DNA from: CAHJXF01 sp038254545
GTDB taxonomy: Bacteria; Pseudomonadota; Gammaproteobacteria; Burkholderiales; Burkholderiaceae_D
Direction: 5' to 3'
NCBI GenBank assembly: GCA_038254545.1
Contig: JBBSGB010000010.1
Location: 1-64,000 of the forward strand
Length of the DNA stretch: 64,000 bases
A program made the position numbers and the translations under genes. Numbering within the stretch: the first letter of the stretch is position 1; every line of letters starts with the position of its first letter. This document shows positions 43,609-51,769 of this stretch, one piece after another. The notes below the pieces were generated by a model, which did no database searches, was not told the origin of the DNA, and was given only the letters and a program-made list of their open reading frames with translations.

Positions 43609-43683
43609 GCGCTTGAAGAAGGCGTGCGCGCAGCGGCTGCCGCGCGGATCACTGATGAAGCACGAGCAGGTTCGCGAACGGCA

Positions 43684-44913
43684 TCACAAGCGGCGCAAAA
43701 TCATCGTGCCGTTGGTTCCGCCGAAACCGAAGGAATTCGAAATGGCGACGTCGATCTTCATGGACCGCGCCTGGTTGGCGCAATAGTCGAGGTCACACTC
43801 GGGATCCTGGTTGAAGATATTGATCGTCGGTGGCGAAATCTGGTCGCGGATCGCAAGGGCCGTGAACACGCCTTCGATACCGCCCGCAGCGCCCAGCAGA
43901 TGGCCGGTCATCGACTTGGTCGAATTGACCACGAGCTTGTGCGCGTGGTCGCCGAAGGCGCGCTTGATCGCTTCGGTTTCGTTCCTGTCGCCCAGCGGCG
44001 TGGACGTGCCGTGCGCATTGATGTACTGGACTTCGTCCGGATTCAGCTTCGCGTTGCGAAGCGCGTTCAGCATCCCGCGCCGCGGACCATCCGCATCGGG
44101 CGCCGTGATGTGATACGCGTCCGAACTCATGCCGTATCCGATCAGCTCGGCGACGATGTTCGCGCCGCGTTCTTTCGCGTGCTCGTATTCCTCGAGCACC
44201 ATGACGCCCGCGCCTTCACCGAGCACGAAGCCGTCGCGATCGATATCCCACGGTCGGCTCGCCAGCTGCGGCTCGTCGTTGCGCTGGGTCAGCGCGCGGG
44301 CGGCCGTGAAGCCGCCGATGCCCAGCGGCGAGATGGTGGACTCGGCTCCTCCGGCGAGCATCACGTCGGCATCGCCGTACTCGATCAGGCGACCGGCTTC
44401 GCCGATGCAATGCAGGCCGGTCGTGCAGGCGCTGACGATGCCGAAGCTCGGCCCCTTCATCCCGAAATGAATCGAGAGCTGGCCGGAGACCATGTTGATG
44501 ATCGACGCGGGGACGAAGAACGGCGAGATGCGCCGCGGTCCGCGCGCTGCTAGCTCGATGCAGGTTTCTTCGATCAACGGCAGCCCGCCGATACCCGAGC
44601 CGACGATCACGCCGATGCGTTCGGCATTCTCGTCGGTGATGACCAGACCGCTGTCATTGACGGCCTGGATGCCCGCGGCAACGCCGTAATGGATGAACGT
44701 ATCCATGTGGCGCGCTTCCTTGGCCACGATGTAATCGTCGACCTTGAAGCCCTTGACCTCGCCGGCGATGCGGCAGGAAAACGCCGACGCATCGAACCTC
44801 GTGATGCGATCGATGCCCGACTTGCCGGCGACGATATTGGCCCAGGCCTCAGGAATGGTATTGCCGACCGGGGAGATGATGCCGAGCCCGGAGATGACGA
44901 CACGACGACGCAT
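43684..44913 (-). CDS. fabF: FabF beta-ketoacyl-ACP synthase II
   Basis: FabF elongates fatty acids by condensing malonyl-ACP with acyl-ACP. The Cys-His-His triad is present: VSACTTGLH (Cys), NAHGTSTPLGD (His) and STKSMTGHLLGAAG (His). The protein is 409 residues and begins MRRRVVISGLG, as expected. It follows acpP after 30 nt and belongs to the plsX-fab cluster. The 75-nt gap to the YgfX-like gene shows no terminator. Confidence 0.97.
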   Translation of the reverse strand: MRRRVVISGLGIISPVGNTIPEAWANIVAGKSGIDRITRFDASAFSCRIAGEVKGFKVDDYIVAKEARHMDTFIHYGVAAGIQAVNDSGLVITDENAERIGVIVGSGIGGLPLIEETCIELAARGPRRISPFFVPASIINMVSGQLSIHFGMKGPSFGIVSACTTGLHCIGEAGRLIEYGDADVMLAGGAESTISPLGIGGFTAARALTQRNDEPQLASRPWDIDRDGFVLGEGAGVMVLEEYEHAKERGANIVAELIGYGMSSDAYHITAPDADGPRRGMLNALRNAKLNPDEVQYINAHGTSTPLGDRNETEAIKRAFGDHAHKLVVNSTKSMTGHLLGAAGGIEGVFTALAIRDQISPPTINIFNQDPECDLDYCANQARSMKIDVAISNSFGFGGTNGTMILRRL

Positions 44914-44943
44914 GTGGTTGAAAACGGTGCTGACGCAGCCGTC

Positions 44944-45180
44944 TTATTTCTTGTGCGAACTGACGTAGTCGATCGCCTGCTGCACGGTGGTGATCTTCTC
45001 GGCTTCTTCGTCCGGGATCTCGGTTTCGAATTCGTCTTCGAGAGCCATGACGAGCTCGACGGTGTCGAGCGAATCGGCGCCCAGATCATCGACGAAAGAC
45101 GATTCGGTTTTGATGTCCGCTTCGTTGACGCCCAGTTGCTCGGCGACAATCTTCTTGACGCGCTGTTCGATGTTGTCCAT
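44944..45180 (-). CDS. acpP: Acyl carrier protein
   Basis: AcpP carries growing acyl chains on a phosphopantetheine arm added by AcpS. The 78-residue acidic protein has the attachment Ser in GADSLDTVELVM. An AGAGGAG ribosome-binding site precedes the ATG. It has its own promoter with an extended -10 element in the 290-nt gap after fabG, as expected for so abundant a protein. A longer open frame upstream is not coding. Confidence 0.98.
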   Translation of the reverse strand: MDNIEQRVKKIVAEQLGVNEADIKTESSFVDDLGADSLDTVELVMALEDEFETEIPDEEAEKITTVQQAIDYVSSHKK

Positions 45181-45322
45181 GAACTCCTCTCCTCGGGGGG
45201 AATGTGTGACGATGAAGAGCGGGTCGCGCTCCAGGGTCTCTATCGGCGCTGGTATTGCTCGCTGCATGCTCGCCGCGTTGCTCGTTTGAAATTGCTCTCG
45301 ACCCACTGTAAAAATTGCGCGG

Positions 45323-45331
45323 ATTGTAGCA
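45323..45331 (-). promoter_or_regulatory. Extended -10 promoter of acpP
   Basis: On the minus strand TGC-TACAAT is an extended -10 element; the -35 region is weak (GTCGGC at about 17 nt). The leader would be about 135 nt. It lies between fabG and acpP, allowing acpP-fabF to be transcribed separately from the rest of the cluster. Confidence 0.55.
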
Positions 45332-45470
45332 GACCAACCCATGCGGCCGACCTCCTCCATCGGGCTCGATGCTTGTCGGCCTACGCCTGAATCTCGGGCT
45401 TTCGGCAGACGAACTATGCCTTTCCGCGCTGTCCTCTCGCCGCGACTCTCGTTGCGTCTTCAGGCGCCAC

Positions 45471-46223
45471 TTACATATACATGCCGCCATTGACGTGCAG
45501 CGTCGTGCCGGTGATGTATCCGGCGTGCGGCGAGACCAGGAAGGCGACCGCCGCCGCGATGTCGTCGGGCTTGCCCAGACGCGCCAGTGGGATCTGCGCG
45601 GTCAACGCCTCGACCTGTCCGGCGGTAAGGCCCTTGGTCATGTCGGTATCGATGAACCCTGGCGCGACGCAATTGACCGTGATGCCGCGGCTGCCGACTT
45701 CCTTGGCGAGCGCGCGCGTCATGCCTGCGACGCCGGCCTTCGCAGCCGCGTAGTTGGCCTGCCCCGCATTGCCCGCGGAGCCCACCACCGACGTGATGTT
45801 GACGATGCGCCCACCACGCGCCTTGATCATGCCGCGCAACACGCCGCGCGACAGGCGAAACACCGCCGACAGATTGGTGTCGATCACCGCGCTCCAGTCG
45901 TCGTCCTTCATGCGCATCGCCAGCGTGTCCTGCGTGATGCCCGCGTTGTTGACGAGGATGGCCAGCGAACCGAATTCCTTCTGAACCGCATCGATCGCCG
46001 CATCGCAGGCCGCCGCATCGCGCACGTCGAGCAGGATGCCCTTTCCCTTGCATTGACCCGATGCGCCCGAAAGATCCTCGGTGACCCCGGCCGCCCCCGC
46101 TTCCGACGTCGAGGTCCCGACGACAGTCGCGCCGCGCGCTGCGAGTTCGGCCGCGATCGCGCGACCGATGCCCCGCGATGCGCCTGTCACGAGCGCGACC
46201 TGTCCTGTGAGTTCGTGATTCAT
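45471..46223 (-). CDS. fabG: FabG 3-oxoacyl-ACP reductase
   Basis: FabG reduces beta-ketoacyl-ACP with NADPH. TGASRGIGRAIA binds the cofactor, NNAG follows, and the Ser-Tyr-Lys triad is in ITSVVGSAGNAGQANYAAAKAG, here key part NYAAAKAG. The 250-residue protein begins MNHELTGQVALVTG; an open frame that extends 243 codons upstream overlaps fabD and is spurious. It is 11 nt from fabD. Confidence 0.97.
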   Translation of the reverse strand: MNHELTGQVALVTGASRGIGRAIAAELAARGATVVGTSTSEAGAAGVTEDLSGASGQCKGKGILLDVRDAAACDAAIDAVQKEFGSLAILVNNAGITQDTLAMRMKDDDWSAVIDTNLSAVFRLSRGVLRGMIKARGGRIVNITSVVGSAGNAGQANYAAAKAGVAGMTRALAKEVGSRGITVNCVAPGFIDTDMTKGLTAGQVEALTAQIPLARLGKPDDIAAAVAFLVSPHAGYITGTTLHVNGGMYM

Positions 46224-46234
46224 CGCAACCTCGT

Positions 46235-47176
46235 TCACTTCACCAGTTCCAAAGCCGCATCCAACGACGCGGGGTCGAAGATCGAGGCGCCATTCAAACG
46301 TGAGTCGATGCGCTTCGTCATGCCGGTCAACACCTTCCCGGGACCGCATTCGACGACCTGCGTCACGCCGCGGTCGGCCATCATGCGGATCGTCTCGACC
46401 CAGCGCACCGGACTCGCTGCCTGGCGGACCAGGGCCGCCTTGATCGCGGTGCCCTCGTGTTCGACGCGCACGTCGACGTTGTTGATGACATCGATGGCGG
46501 GCGCTGCAATCGCCACGCTCGAGAGATAGCCGGAAAGCCGGTCCGCCGCCGGTTGCATCAGCGACGAATGAAACGGCGCCGACACCGCCAGCATCACCGC
46601 GCGCTTGGCACCCGCTGCCTTGGCCGCTTCGCAGGCACGCTCGACGGCCGCCTTGTGCCCGGCGATGACGACTTGCGACGGCGCATTGAAATTGACTGGC
46701 TCGACGACTTCGTCTTCGGCGCCTTGTCTGCACGCTGCGCGAACCGCCTCGTCGTCCAGGCCGAGGATCGCGGCCATGCCGCCTACACCTGCTGGCACCG
46801 CGCTTTGCATCGCATTGGCGCGCAGTCGCACCAGCGGCAATGCGTCGCCGAATGCGAGCGCGCCGGCCGCGACCAGCGCCGCGTATTCGCCGAGGCTGTG
46901 GCCCGCCATCAACACAGGCGTACCACCGCCGGCCTCGATCCATGTGCGCCACATCGCGACGCCTGCCGCCAACATCACCGGCTGCGTATTGGTGGTGAGG
47001 CCCAGGTCTTCGATCGGTCCTTTCGCGATCAGGCTCGCGAGGTCCTGCTTCAGGACCTCGGACGCCTCTTCGAGCGTTGCGGCGACCGCGGGATGCGTGC
47101 TGCGCGCGGCCAGCATCGCATCGAGCATGCCAATGGCCTGCGAACCCTGCCCGGGGAAAACGAATGCGAATGTCAT
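46235..47176 (-). CDS. fabD: FabD malonyl-CoA:ACP transacylase
   Basis: FabD loads malonyl groups on AcpP. The start MTFAFVFPGQGSQ is typical, the nucleophile Ser is in GHSLGEYAAL, the His is in APFHSSLM and the C-terminal VVECGPGKVLTG is conserved. At 313 residues it has normal length. It lies between fabH and fabG with short gaps, so it is part of one operon. Confidence 0.97.
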   Translation of the reverse strand: MTFAFVFPGQGSQAIGMLDAMLAARSTHPAVAATLEEASEVLKQDLASLIAKGPIEDLGLTTNTQPVMLAAGVAMWRTWIEAGGGTPVLMAGHSLGEYAALVAAGALAFGDALPLVRLRANAMQSAVPAGVGGMAAILGLDDEAVRAACRQGAEDEVVEPVNFNAPSQVVIAGHKAAVERACEAAKAAGAKRAVMLAVSAPFHSSLMQPAADRLSGYLSSVAIAAPAIDVINNVDVRVEHEGTAIKAALVRQAASPVRWVETIRMMADRGVTQVVECGPGKVLTGMTKRIDSRLNGASIFDPASLDAALELVK

Positions 47177-47209
47177 CGCGGTCCTACGTCTCGATTCAAC
47201 ATCCCGATC

Positions 47210-48199
47210 TCACATCTCGACCAGCACCGCGCCCCAGGTGAAGCCGCCACCCACGCCTTCCATCAACACCTTGTGGCCGCTCCTGATGCGGCCGTCGCGA
47301 ACCGCGACGTCGAGCGCGAGAGGGATCGATGCCGCCGACGTATTGCCGTGCTCGGCAACCGTCGCGATCATTTTTTCGACAGGCAACCCGAGCTTCCGGC
47401 AGGTGCCCTGCATGATGCGGATATTGGCCTGATGCGGAATCAGCCAGTCGAGATCGGCCGGTGAAATGTCGGCGGCGGCGAGGGTTTCGAGCGCGACTTT
47501 CTCGAGCACATTGACGGCAAGCTTGAACACGGCCGGCCCATCCATTCGCAACAGGGCCTGTCCTGCCACACCGCCGCGATCGACGTTGCCGGGCACGCAC
47601 AGGATGCCGACATGCTGTCCGTCGGAATGCAGGCGGCTGGCCATCACGCCGGGCCGATCGGCGGCCGTCATCACCACCGCGCCCGCGCCATCTCCGAACA
47701 GGACGCAGGTGGTGCGGTCTTCGAAGTTGAGGATGCGCGAGAACACTTCGGAGCCGATCACGAGCGCATTGCTGGCCTGCCCCGAGCGAATGAAGCTGTC
47801 GGCCGTCGTCATCGCGTAAATGAATCCGCTGCACACTGCCTGCAGGTCGAAGGCCGCGCACTGAGTGGTGATCCCGAGCTTCTGCTGAACGATGCAGGCC
47901 GTGCTTGGAAACACCATGTCTGGTGTCGAGGTCGCTATGATGATCAGGTCGATCGCCGATGGGTCCATGGCCGCGGCTTCGAGAGCTCGGCGTGCGGCGA
48001 TGGTGGCCAGGTCGCTGCACGGCATGTCGCGATCGGCGAAGTGGCGCGCCTGGATGCCGCTGCGCGAGACGATCCATTCGTCGCTGGTCTCGATGCCGTT
48101 TTGCGCAAGCTCTGCGGCCAGCATGTCGTTGGTGACCCGACGCGGGGGCAAGTAGCTGCCGGTTCCGATGATGGTCGAGTAGGGCATGAGATGCGGCAT
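47210..48199 (-). CDS. fabH: FabH beta-ketoacyl-ACP synthase III
   Basis: FabH starts fatty-acid synthesis from acetyl-CoA and malonyl-ACP. The Cys is in LQAVCSGFIYA, the His in WLIPHQANIRI and the Asn in EHGNTSAASIPLAL. With the start used the protein is 329 residues; an ATG four codons later would give MPYSTIIGTGSYLP and is equally possible. Neither has a good ribosome-binding site. It follows plsX after about 50 nt. Confidence 0.96.
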   Translation of the reverse strand: MPHLMPYSTIIGTGSYLPPRRVTNDMLAAELAQNGIETSDEWIVSRSGIQARHFADRDMPCSDLATIAARRALEAAAMDPSAIDLIIIATSTPDMVFPSTACIVQQKLGITTQCAAFDLQAVCSGFIYAMTTADSFIRSGQASNALVIGSEVFSRILNFEDRTTCVLFGDGAGAVVMTAADRPGVMASRLHSDGQHVGILCVPGNVDRGGVAGQALLRMDGPAVFKLAVNVLEKVALETLAAADISPADLDWLIPHQANIRIMQGTCRKLGLPVEKMIATVAEHGNTSAASIPLALDVAVRDGRIRSGHKVLMEGVGGGFTWGAVLVEM

Positions 48200-48250
48200 G
48201 AGTATCGGCTTGAAGGTCGAGCGTGCGCGTGCTGCGGGTTCGCCGGATCG

Positions 48251-49327
48251 TCAGTACAGCGACGCGACCTGTTCATCGACGATGGCCGCCGATGCCGGGA
48301 CGACCGGCCGCGCACTCTTCATCGCCGCGACGATCTGCGATGCGACGTCGTGGCGCGAGGCTTCGCATGCACGCCGGATCGCGTAGCCGAAGGCGAAGGC
48401 ATCGGCCGAGCCGTGGCTCTTGATGACCAGGCCGCGCAGCCCGAGCAGGCTGGCGCCGTTGTACCGGCGGTGATCGACGCGCGTCTTGAAACGGTTCAGT
48501 ACCGGCAGCGCGATTGCGGCTGCGAGATAGGTGAAGGGATTGCGCGTGAATTCCTCTCGGATGAAACCGCCCAGCATTTGCGCCAGGCCTTCGGAGGTCT
48601 TCAAGACGACGTTGCCGACGAACCCATCGCAGACCACCACATCGACGCAGCCCATGAAGATGTCGTTGCCTTCGACGTTGCCGTAGAAATTGAGTTGGCC
48701 GCGCTCGCTGGCCGCGCGCATTAATTCCCCGGCCTCCTTGACGGTGTCGTTGCCCTTGATGACCTCTTCGCCGATATTCAACAAACCCACGCTCGGCCTG
48801 TCCTTGCCGTCGATCGCAGCGACCAGCGCGCTGCCCATGATCGCGAATTGCAGCAGATGTTCGGCCGAGCAATCGACGTTGGCGCCCAGGTCGAGGACCG
48901 TGGTTGCGCCGCCGGTCTGGTTCGGCAACGACGTCGCGATCGCAGGCCGGTCGATGCCTTCGAGCGTCTTCAGCACATAGCGCGAGATCGCCATCAGCGC
49001 GCCGGTATTTCCCGCGCTCACGCAGGCGTCGGCGCGACCTTCCTTGACCAGGTTGATCGCCACGCGCATCGAGGAATCCTTCTTCTTGCGAAGGGCGATC
49101 TCGATGGAATCGTCCATCGTCACGACTTCGGACGCAGGGACGATTTCGATGCGCGGGTGATCGGCCGCGATTTTTGCGGCGCGTAGCCGCTCGGCAATCG
49201 CCACCGGATCGCCGACCAGAAGAATGGCGACGTCGGCGTGACGCTCCAGAAATTCGAGCGTGGCAGGGAGGGTGACCGCGAGGCCGTGGTCGCCGCCCAT
49301 GCTGTCGATCGCGATACGGGCAGGCAT
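48251..49327 (-). CDS. plsX: PlsX phosphate acyltransferase
   Basis: PlsX converts acyl-ACP to acyl-phosphate for phospholipid synthesis. The N-terminus RIAIDSMGGDHG and the segments SAGNTGALM, GANVDCSAEHLLQFA and DGFVGNVVLKTSEG are conserved. The ATG gives the canonical N-terminus; a TTG eight codons upstream is an alternative. It follows rpmF (about 150 nt gap), the widely conserved rpmF-plsX-fabH order. Confidence 0.96.
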   Translation of the reverse strand: MPARIAIDSMGGDHGLAVTLPATLEFLERHADVAILLVGDPVAIAERLRAAKIAADHPRIEIVPASEVVTMDDSIEIALRKKKDSSMRVAINLVKEGRADACVSAGNTGALMAISRYVLKTLEGIDRPAIATSLPNQTGGATTVLDLGANVDCSAEHLLQFAIMGSALVAAIDGKDRPSVGLLNIGEEVIKGNDTVKEAGELMRAASERGQLNFYGNVEGNDIFMGCVDVVVCDGFVGNVVLKTSEGLAQMLGGFIREEFTRNPFTYLAAAIALPVLNRFKTRVDHRRYNGASLLGLRGLVIKSHGSADAFAFGYAIRRACEASRHDVASQIVAAMKSARPVVPASAAIVDEQVASLY

Positions 49328-49479
49328 CGAGGCGGGTGCTGCAGTAGTCAAATCGTGCGGGAAATCTGCAACACGAAAGGCATGCGGCCGAGATTCAATG
49401 AGTAACGAAGCGTGGAAGCCCGGAACGTCGTTGCGCTCGTCGAGGGGATGCGCGAGGACGCGCGATCAAGCGCGCGACG

Positions 49480-49662
49480 TCACTCGTCGTTCTTGGTCTT
49501 GACGACCTTCTTGCCCCGATAGAAACCGGTGGGGCTGATGTGATGACGACGATGCACTTCGCCCGTGGTGGGCTCGACGGCAAGCGGCGGCGAAGTCAGG
49601 AAATCGTGCGCACGGTGCATGCCGCGCTTCGAGGGCGACTTCTTGTTCTGTTGGACAGCCAT
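49480..49662 (-). CDS. rpmF: Ribosomal protein L32
   Basis: L32 is a small basic protein of the large ribosomal subunit. The 60-residue sequence starts MAVQQNKKSPSKRGMHRAHD and has the C-terminal HHISPTGFYRGKKV. It lacks the four Cys of zinc-binding L32 versions. An extended -10 promoter lies about 45 nt upstream. The DUF177 gene is 118 nt upstream, plsX downstream. Confidence 0.97.
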   Translation of the reverse strand: MAVQQNKKSPSKRGMHRAHDFLTSPPLAVEPTTGEVHRRHHISPTGFYRGKKVVKTKNDE

Positions 49663-49704
49663 AGCAACTCCAGATCCAAAACGGCATAAATTGACAAGCG
49701 GCGG

Positions 49705-49713
49705 ATTCTAACA
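49705..49713 (-). promoter_or_regulatory. Extended -10 promoter of rpmF
   Basis: On the minus strand TGT-TAGAAT, an extended -10 element, lies about 43 nt before the rpmF start. No convincing -35 is seen. It would drive rpmF and the plsX-fab genes separately from the DUF177 gene. Confidence 0.45.
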
Positions 49714-49780
49714 CGCGAGCGTGGCGCGAATCGACTGCATTGCCGTAGGACTGCAAGAGGATTGTTATTGAAACAACGCT

Positions 49781-50311
49781 CTAGCGCGCGCCGCCGTCGG
49801 CGCCTTCATTGCTGTCATCGGCTGCATCGTCAGTTCGCATGCCGGGCTTTAAGGCGGCCAGCGTAGCGAACGGCGACGCCTTTTTCTCCCCGTAGGGAAG
49901 ATTCACGCTTTCATCGGGACACGCCGCGTGCCTGGGCGCGATCGGCAACGCGAGGATGATTTCGTCTTCGATCAGCGCATCGAGATCGAAGTCGGTGGCG
50001 CCGACGATCGCATCGTATGCGTCGTCGTCGAGAGCGCCGGCCTGCGACTCGTCGGGCACGATCAAGAAACGCGAGCGGACCGCGACTGCCTGCGTCATCG
50101 GCTGCAGGCAGCGCTGGCAAATCAACGGGATCGCCCCTTCGATCTCGAGGTCGAGTCGCGGAAATCCAGGTCGCCCCTCCGCCCCGACCGCCGCTTTCCA
50201 GGCCAGTGCGCCGCTGCGATCCGGTGTGTCGACGCGCTGCATCCTGGCCAGCGGCAGTTCACCGGCGGCCTCGCCACCGAGTCGCGCGAATTCGAAGAGA
50301 TCGATTTTCAT
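49781..50311 (-). CDS. YceD/DUF177 family protein
   Basis: YceD-type proteins are linked to 23S rRNA maturation and ribosome assembly and are almost always next to rpmF, as here. The 176-residue protein has the CQRC motif (ICQRCLQPM, about residues 67-75) and an acidic C-terminal half. The chosen ATG gives MKIDLFEFARLGGEA; a longer open frame has an unconserved leader. It is divergent from maf, with 97 nt between the starts that include a GATAAT element for maf. Confidence 0.88.
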   Translation of the reverse strand: MKIDLFEFARLGGEAAGELPLARMQRVDTPDRSGALAWKAAVGAEGRPGFPRLDLEIEGAIPLICQRCLQPMTQAVAVRSRFLIVPDESQAGALDDDAYDAIVGATDFDLDALIEDEIILALPIAPRHAACPDESVNLPYGEKKASPFATLAALKPGMRTDDAADDSNEGADGGAR

Positions 50312-50408
50312 GAAGTGCCATTCGATTGAGGACGGTTGGCTTCGACCATCGTCGGCTTGCGATAATACGGCGCGCTGCGATCCTTGATGGGATTTTCGCG
50401 TTTCCCTC

Positions 50409-51017
50409 ATGCCCCTGTTGCCACGCCCTCCCCTCATCCTCGCGTCGAGTTCGCGTTATCGGCGCGAGTTGCTGCTGCGCCTGCGCATCCCGTTCGATGC
50501 GATCAGACCGGAAGTGGACGAAAGCGCGCACGACGGCGAATCGGCCGAAGCGACCGCGTTGCGCCTGTCGCGCGCCAAGGCCGAAACGATTGCAGCACAG
50601 CGACCCGATGCCGTGGTGATCGGCTCCGATCAGGTGGCCGAGTCCGAAGGCCATGCGATCGGCAAGCCCGGCACGCACGAAAATGCAGTCGTGCAACTGC
50701 GTGCGCTGAGCGGCAAGGTCGCACGCTTTCACAGCGGCGTCTGCGTGATCGCACCGCAAACCAACAGGGAGCGACAGGCCCAATGTGAGGTCGTGACCAC
50801 GACGGTCCTGTTTCGCGCATTGGGCGATGCGGAGATCGACGCCTACCTGAAACTCGAAACCCCTTACGACTGCGCCGGTAGCGCGAAGGCCGAAGCGCTC
50901 GGCATCGCGCTGCTCGCGCGGATCGACAGCGACGACCCCACCGCGCTGATCGGCCTGCCGCTGATACGCCTCGTGACGATGCTGCGCGCGATCGATTATC
51001 CGGTCCTGCCGCGTTGA
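50409..51017 (+). CDS. Maf/YceF nucleotide pyrophosphatase
   Basis: Maf-type enzymes hydrolyse unusual nucleoside triphosphates, keeping modified bases out of nucleic acids. The N-terminal LILASSSRYRRELLLRL, the QVAESEG and GKPGTHENAV segments and YDCAGSAKAEALG are conserved. The first of these, with Arg following SSSRY, fits the YceF (7-methyl-GTP) branch. Length is 202 residues. It is the first gene of a plus-strand pair; the next gene starts at its stop. Confidence 0.9.
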   Translation: MPLLPRPPLILASSSRYRRELLLRLRIPFDAIRPEVDESAHDGESAEATALRLSRAKAETIAAQRPDAVVIGSDQVAESEGHAIGKPGTHENAVVQLRALSGKVARFHSGVCVIAPQTNRERQAQCEVVTTTVLFRALGDAEIDAYLKLETPYDCAGSAKAEALGIALLARIDSDDPTALIGLPLIRLVTMLRAIDYPVLPR

Positions 51018-51736
51018 TGGCCGGCGTCCTCTACCTGATTCCGAATGCGCTCGGCGCCGGCGCGTTGCAAGCCGTTCTTCCCGCACAGACGTCGGCTATC
51101 GCCGCGCGCCTCGATTACTTCGTCGGCGAAAACGCGAAGTCCACGCGCGCATTTCTCAAGCGCGTCGACGGGGTCGCGCCGTTGGCAAAACCGCTACGCG
51201 AAATCGAGATCGTCGAACTGAATGTAGCGACATCGAGTGAGGCCTTGCCCGTCCTGCTCGCACCGCTCCTGGACGGACGCGATGGCGGCCTGGTTTCCGA
51301 AGCAGGCTGTCCCGCAGTCGCCGACCCCGGCGCGGGGCTGGTGCGTCTCGCGCATAGTCACGGTATCGAAGTGCGTCCGCTCGTCGGACCGTCGGCGATC
51401 CTGCTCGCATTGATGGCCAGCGGACTCGACGGACAGCGCTTCGCATTCAACGGCTACCTGCCGACCGATGGTGCGGAACGCGCGCAGGCGATTCGCGATT
51501 TCGAGCGGCTGTCGACGCAGCGTCGCCAAACCCAGATCTTCATCGAGACTCCGTATCGCAATCAGGCGCTGCTGGCCGCCATGCTGGAACACTGCAAGCC
51601 ATCAACGCTGCTCTGCGTAGCCCGCGACCTCACGCTCGATTCGCAATCGATCGCCACGAGAAGTATCGAGCGCTGGCGCGGCACGACCATTGATTTGCAC
51701 AAGCGACCAACGGTTTTCCTGATGCTTGCGCACTGA
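51017..51736 (+). CDS. RsmI-like SAM-dependent methyltransferase
   Basis: The 239-residue protein has the tetrapyrrole-methylase fold used by RsmI, which methylates 16S rRNA C1402. The key parts are LYLIPNALG, LVSEAGCPAVADPGAGLV and VGPSAILLALMASGLDGQ. It is shorter than RsmI and starts LYLIPNALG rather than LYVVATPIG, so it belongs to the sister family often found next to maf. The substrate is unknown. The ATG overlaps the maf stop (TGATG). It converges on tamB, 33 nt away. Confidence 0.85.
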   Translation: MAGVLYLIPNALGAGALQAVLPAQTSAIAARLDYFVGENAKSTRAFLKRVDGVAPLAKPLREIEIVELNVATSSEALPVLLAPLLDGRDGGLVSEAGCPAVADPGAGLVRLAHSHGIEVRPLVGPSAILLALMASGLDGQRFAFNGYLPTDGAERAQAIRDFERLSTQRRQTQIFIETPYRNQALLAAMLEHCKPSTLLCVARDLTLDSQSIATRSIERWRGTTIDLHKRPTVFLMLAH

Positions 51737-51769
51737 AAAACTTAAGACCGCACGGTGATTGTCGGACGA

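Noticed and set aside
45471..46952. A 493-codon frame ending with fabG
   Set aside because: The first 243 codons overlap fabD antiframe and are low-complexity. FabG begins at 46223.
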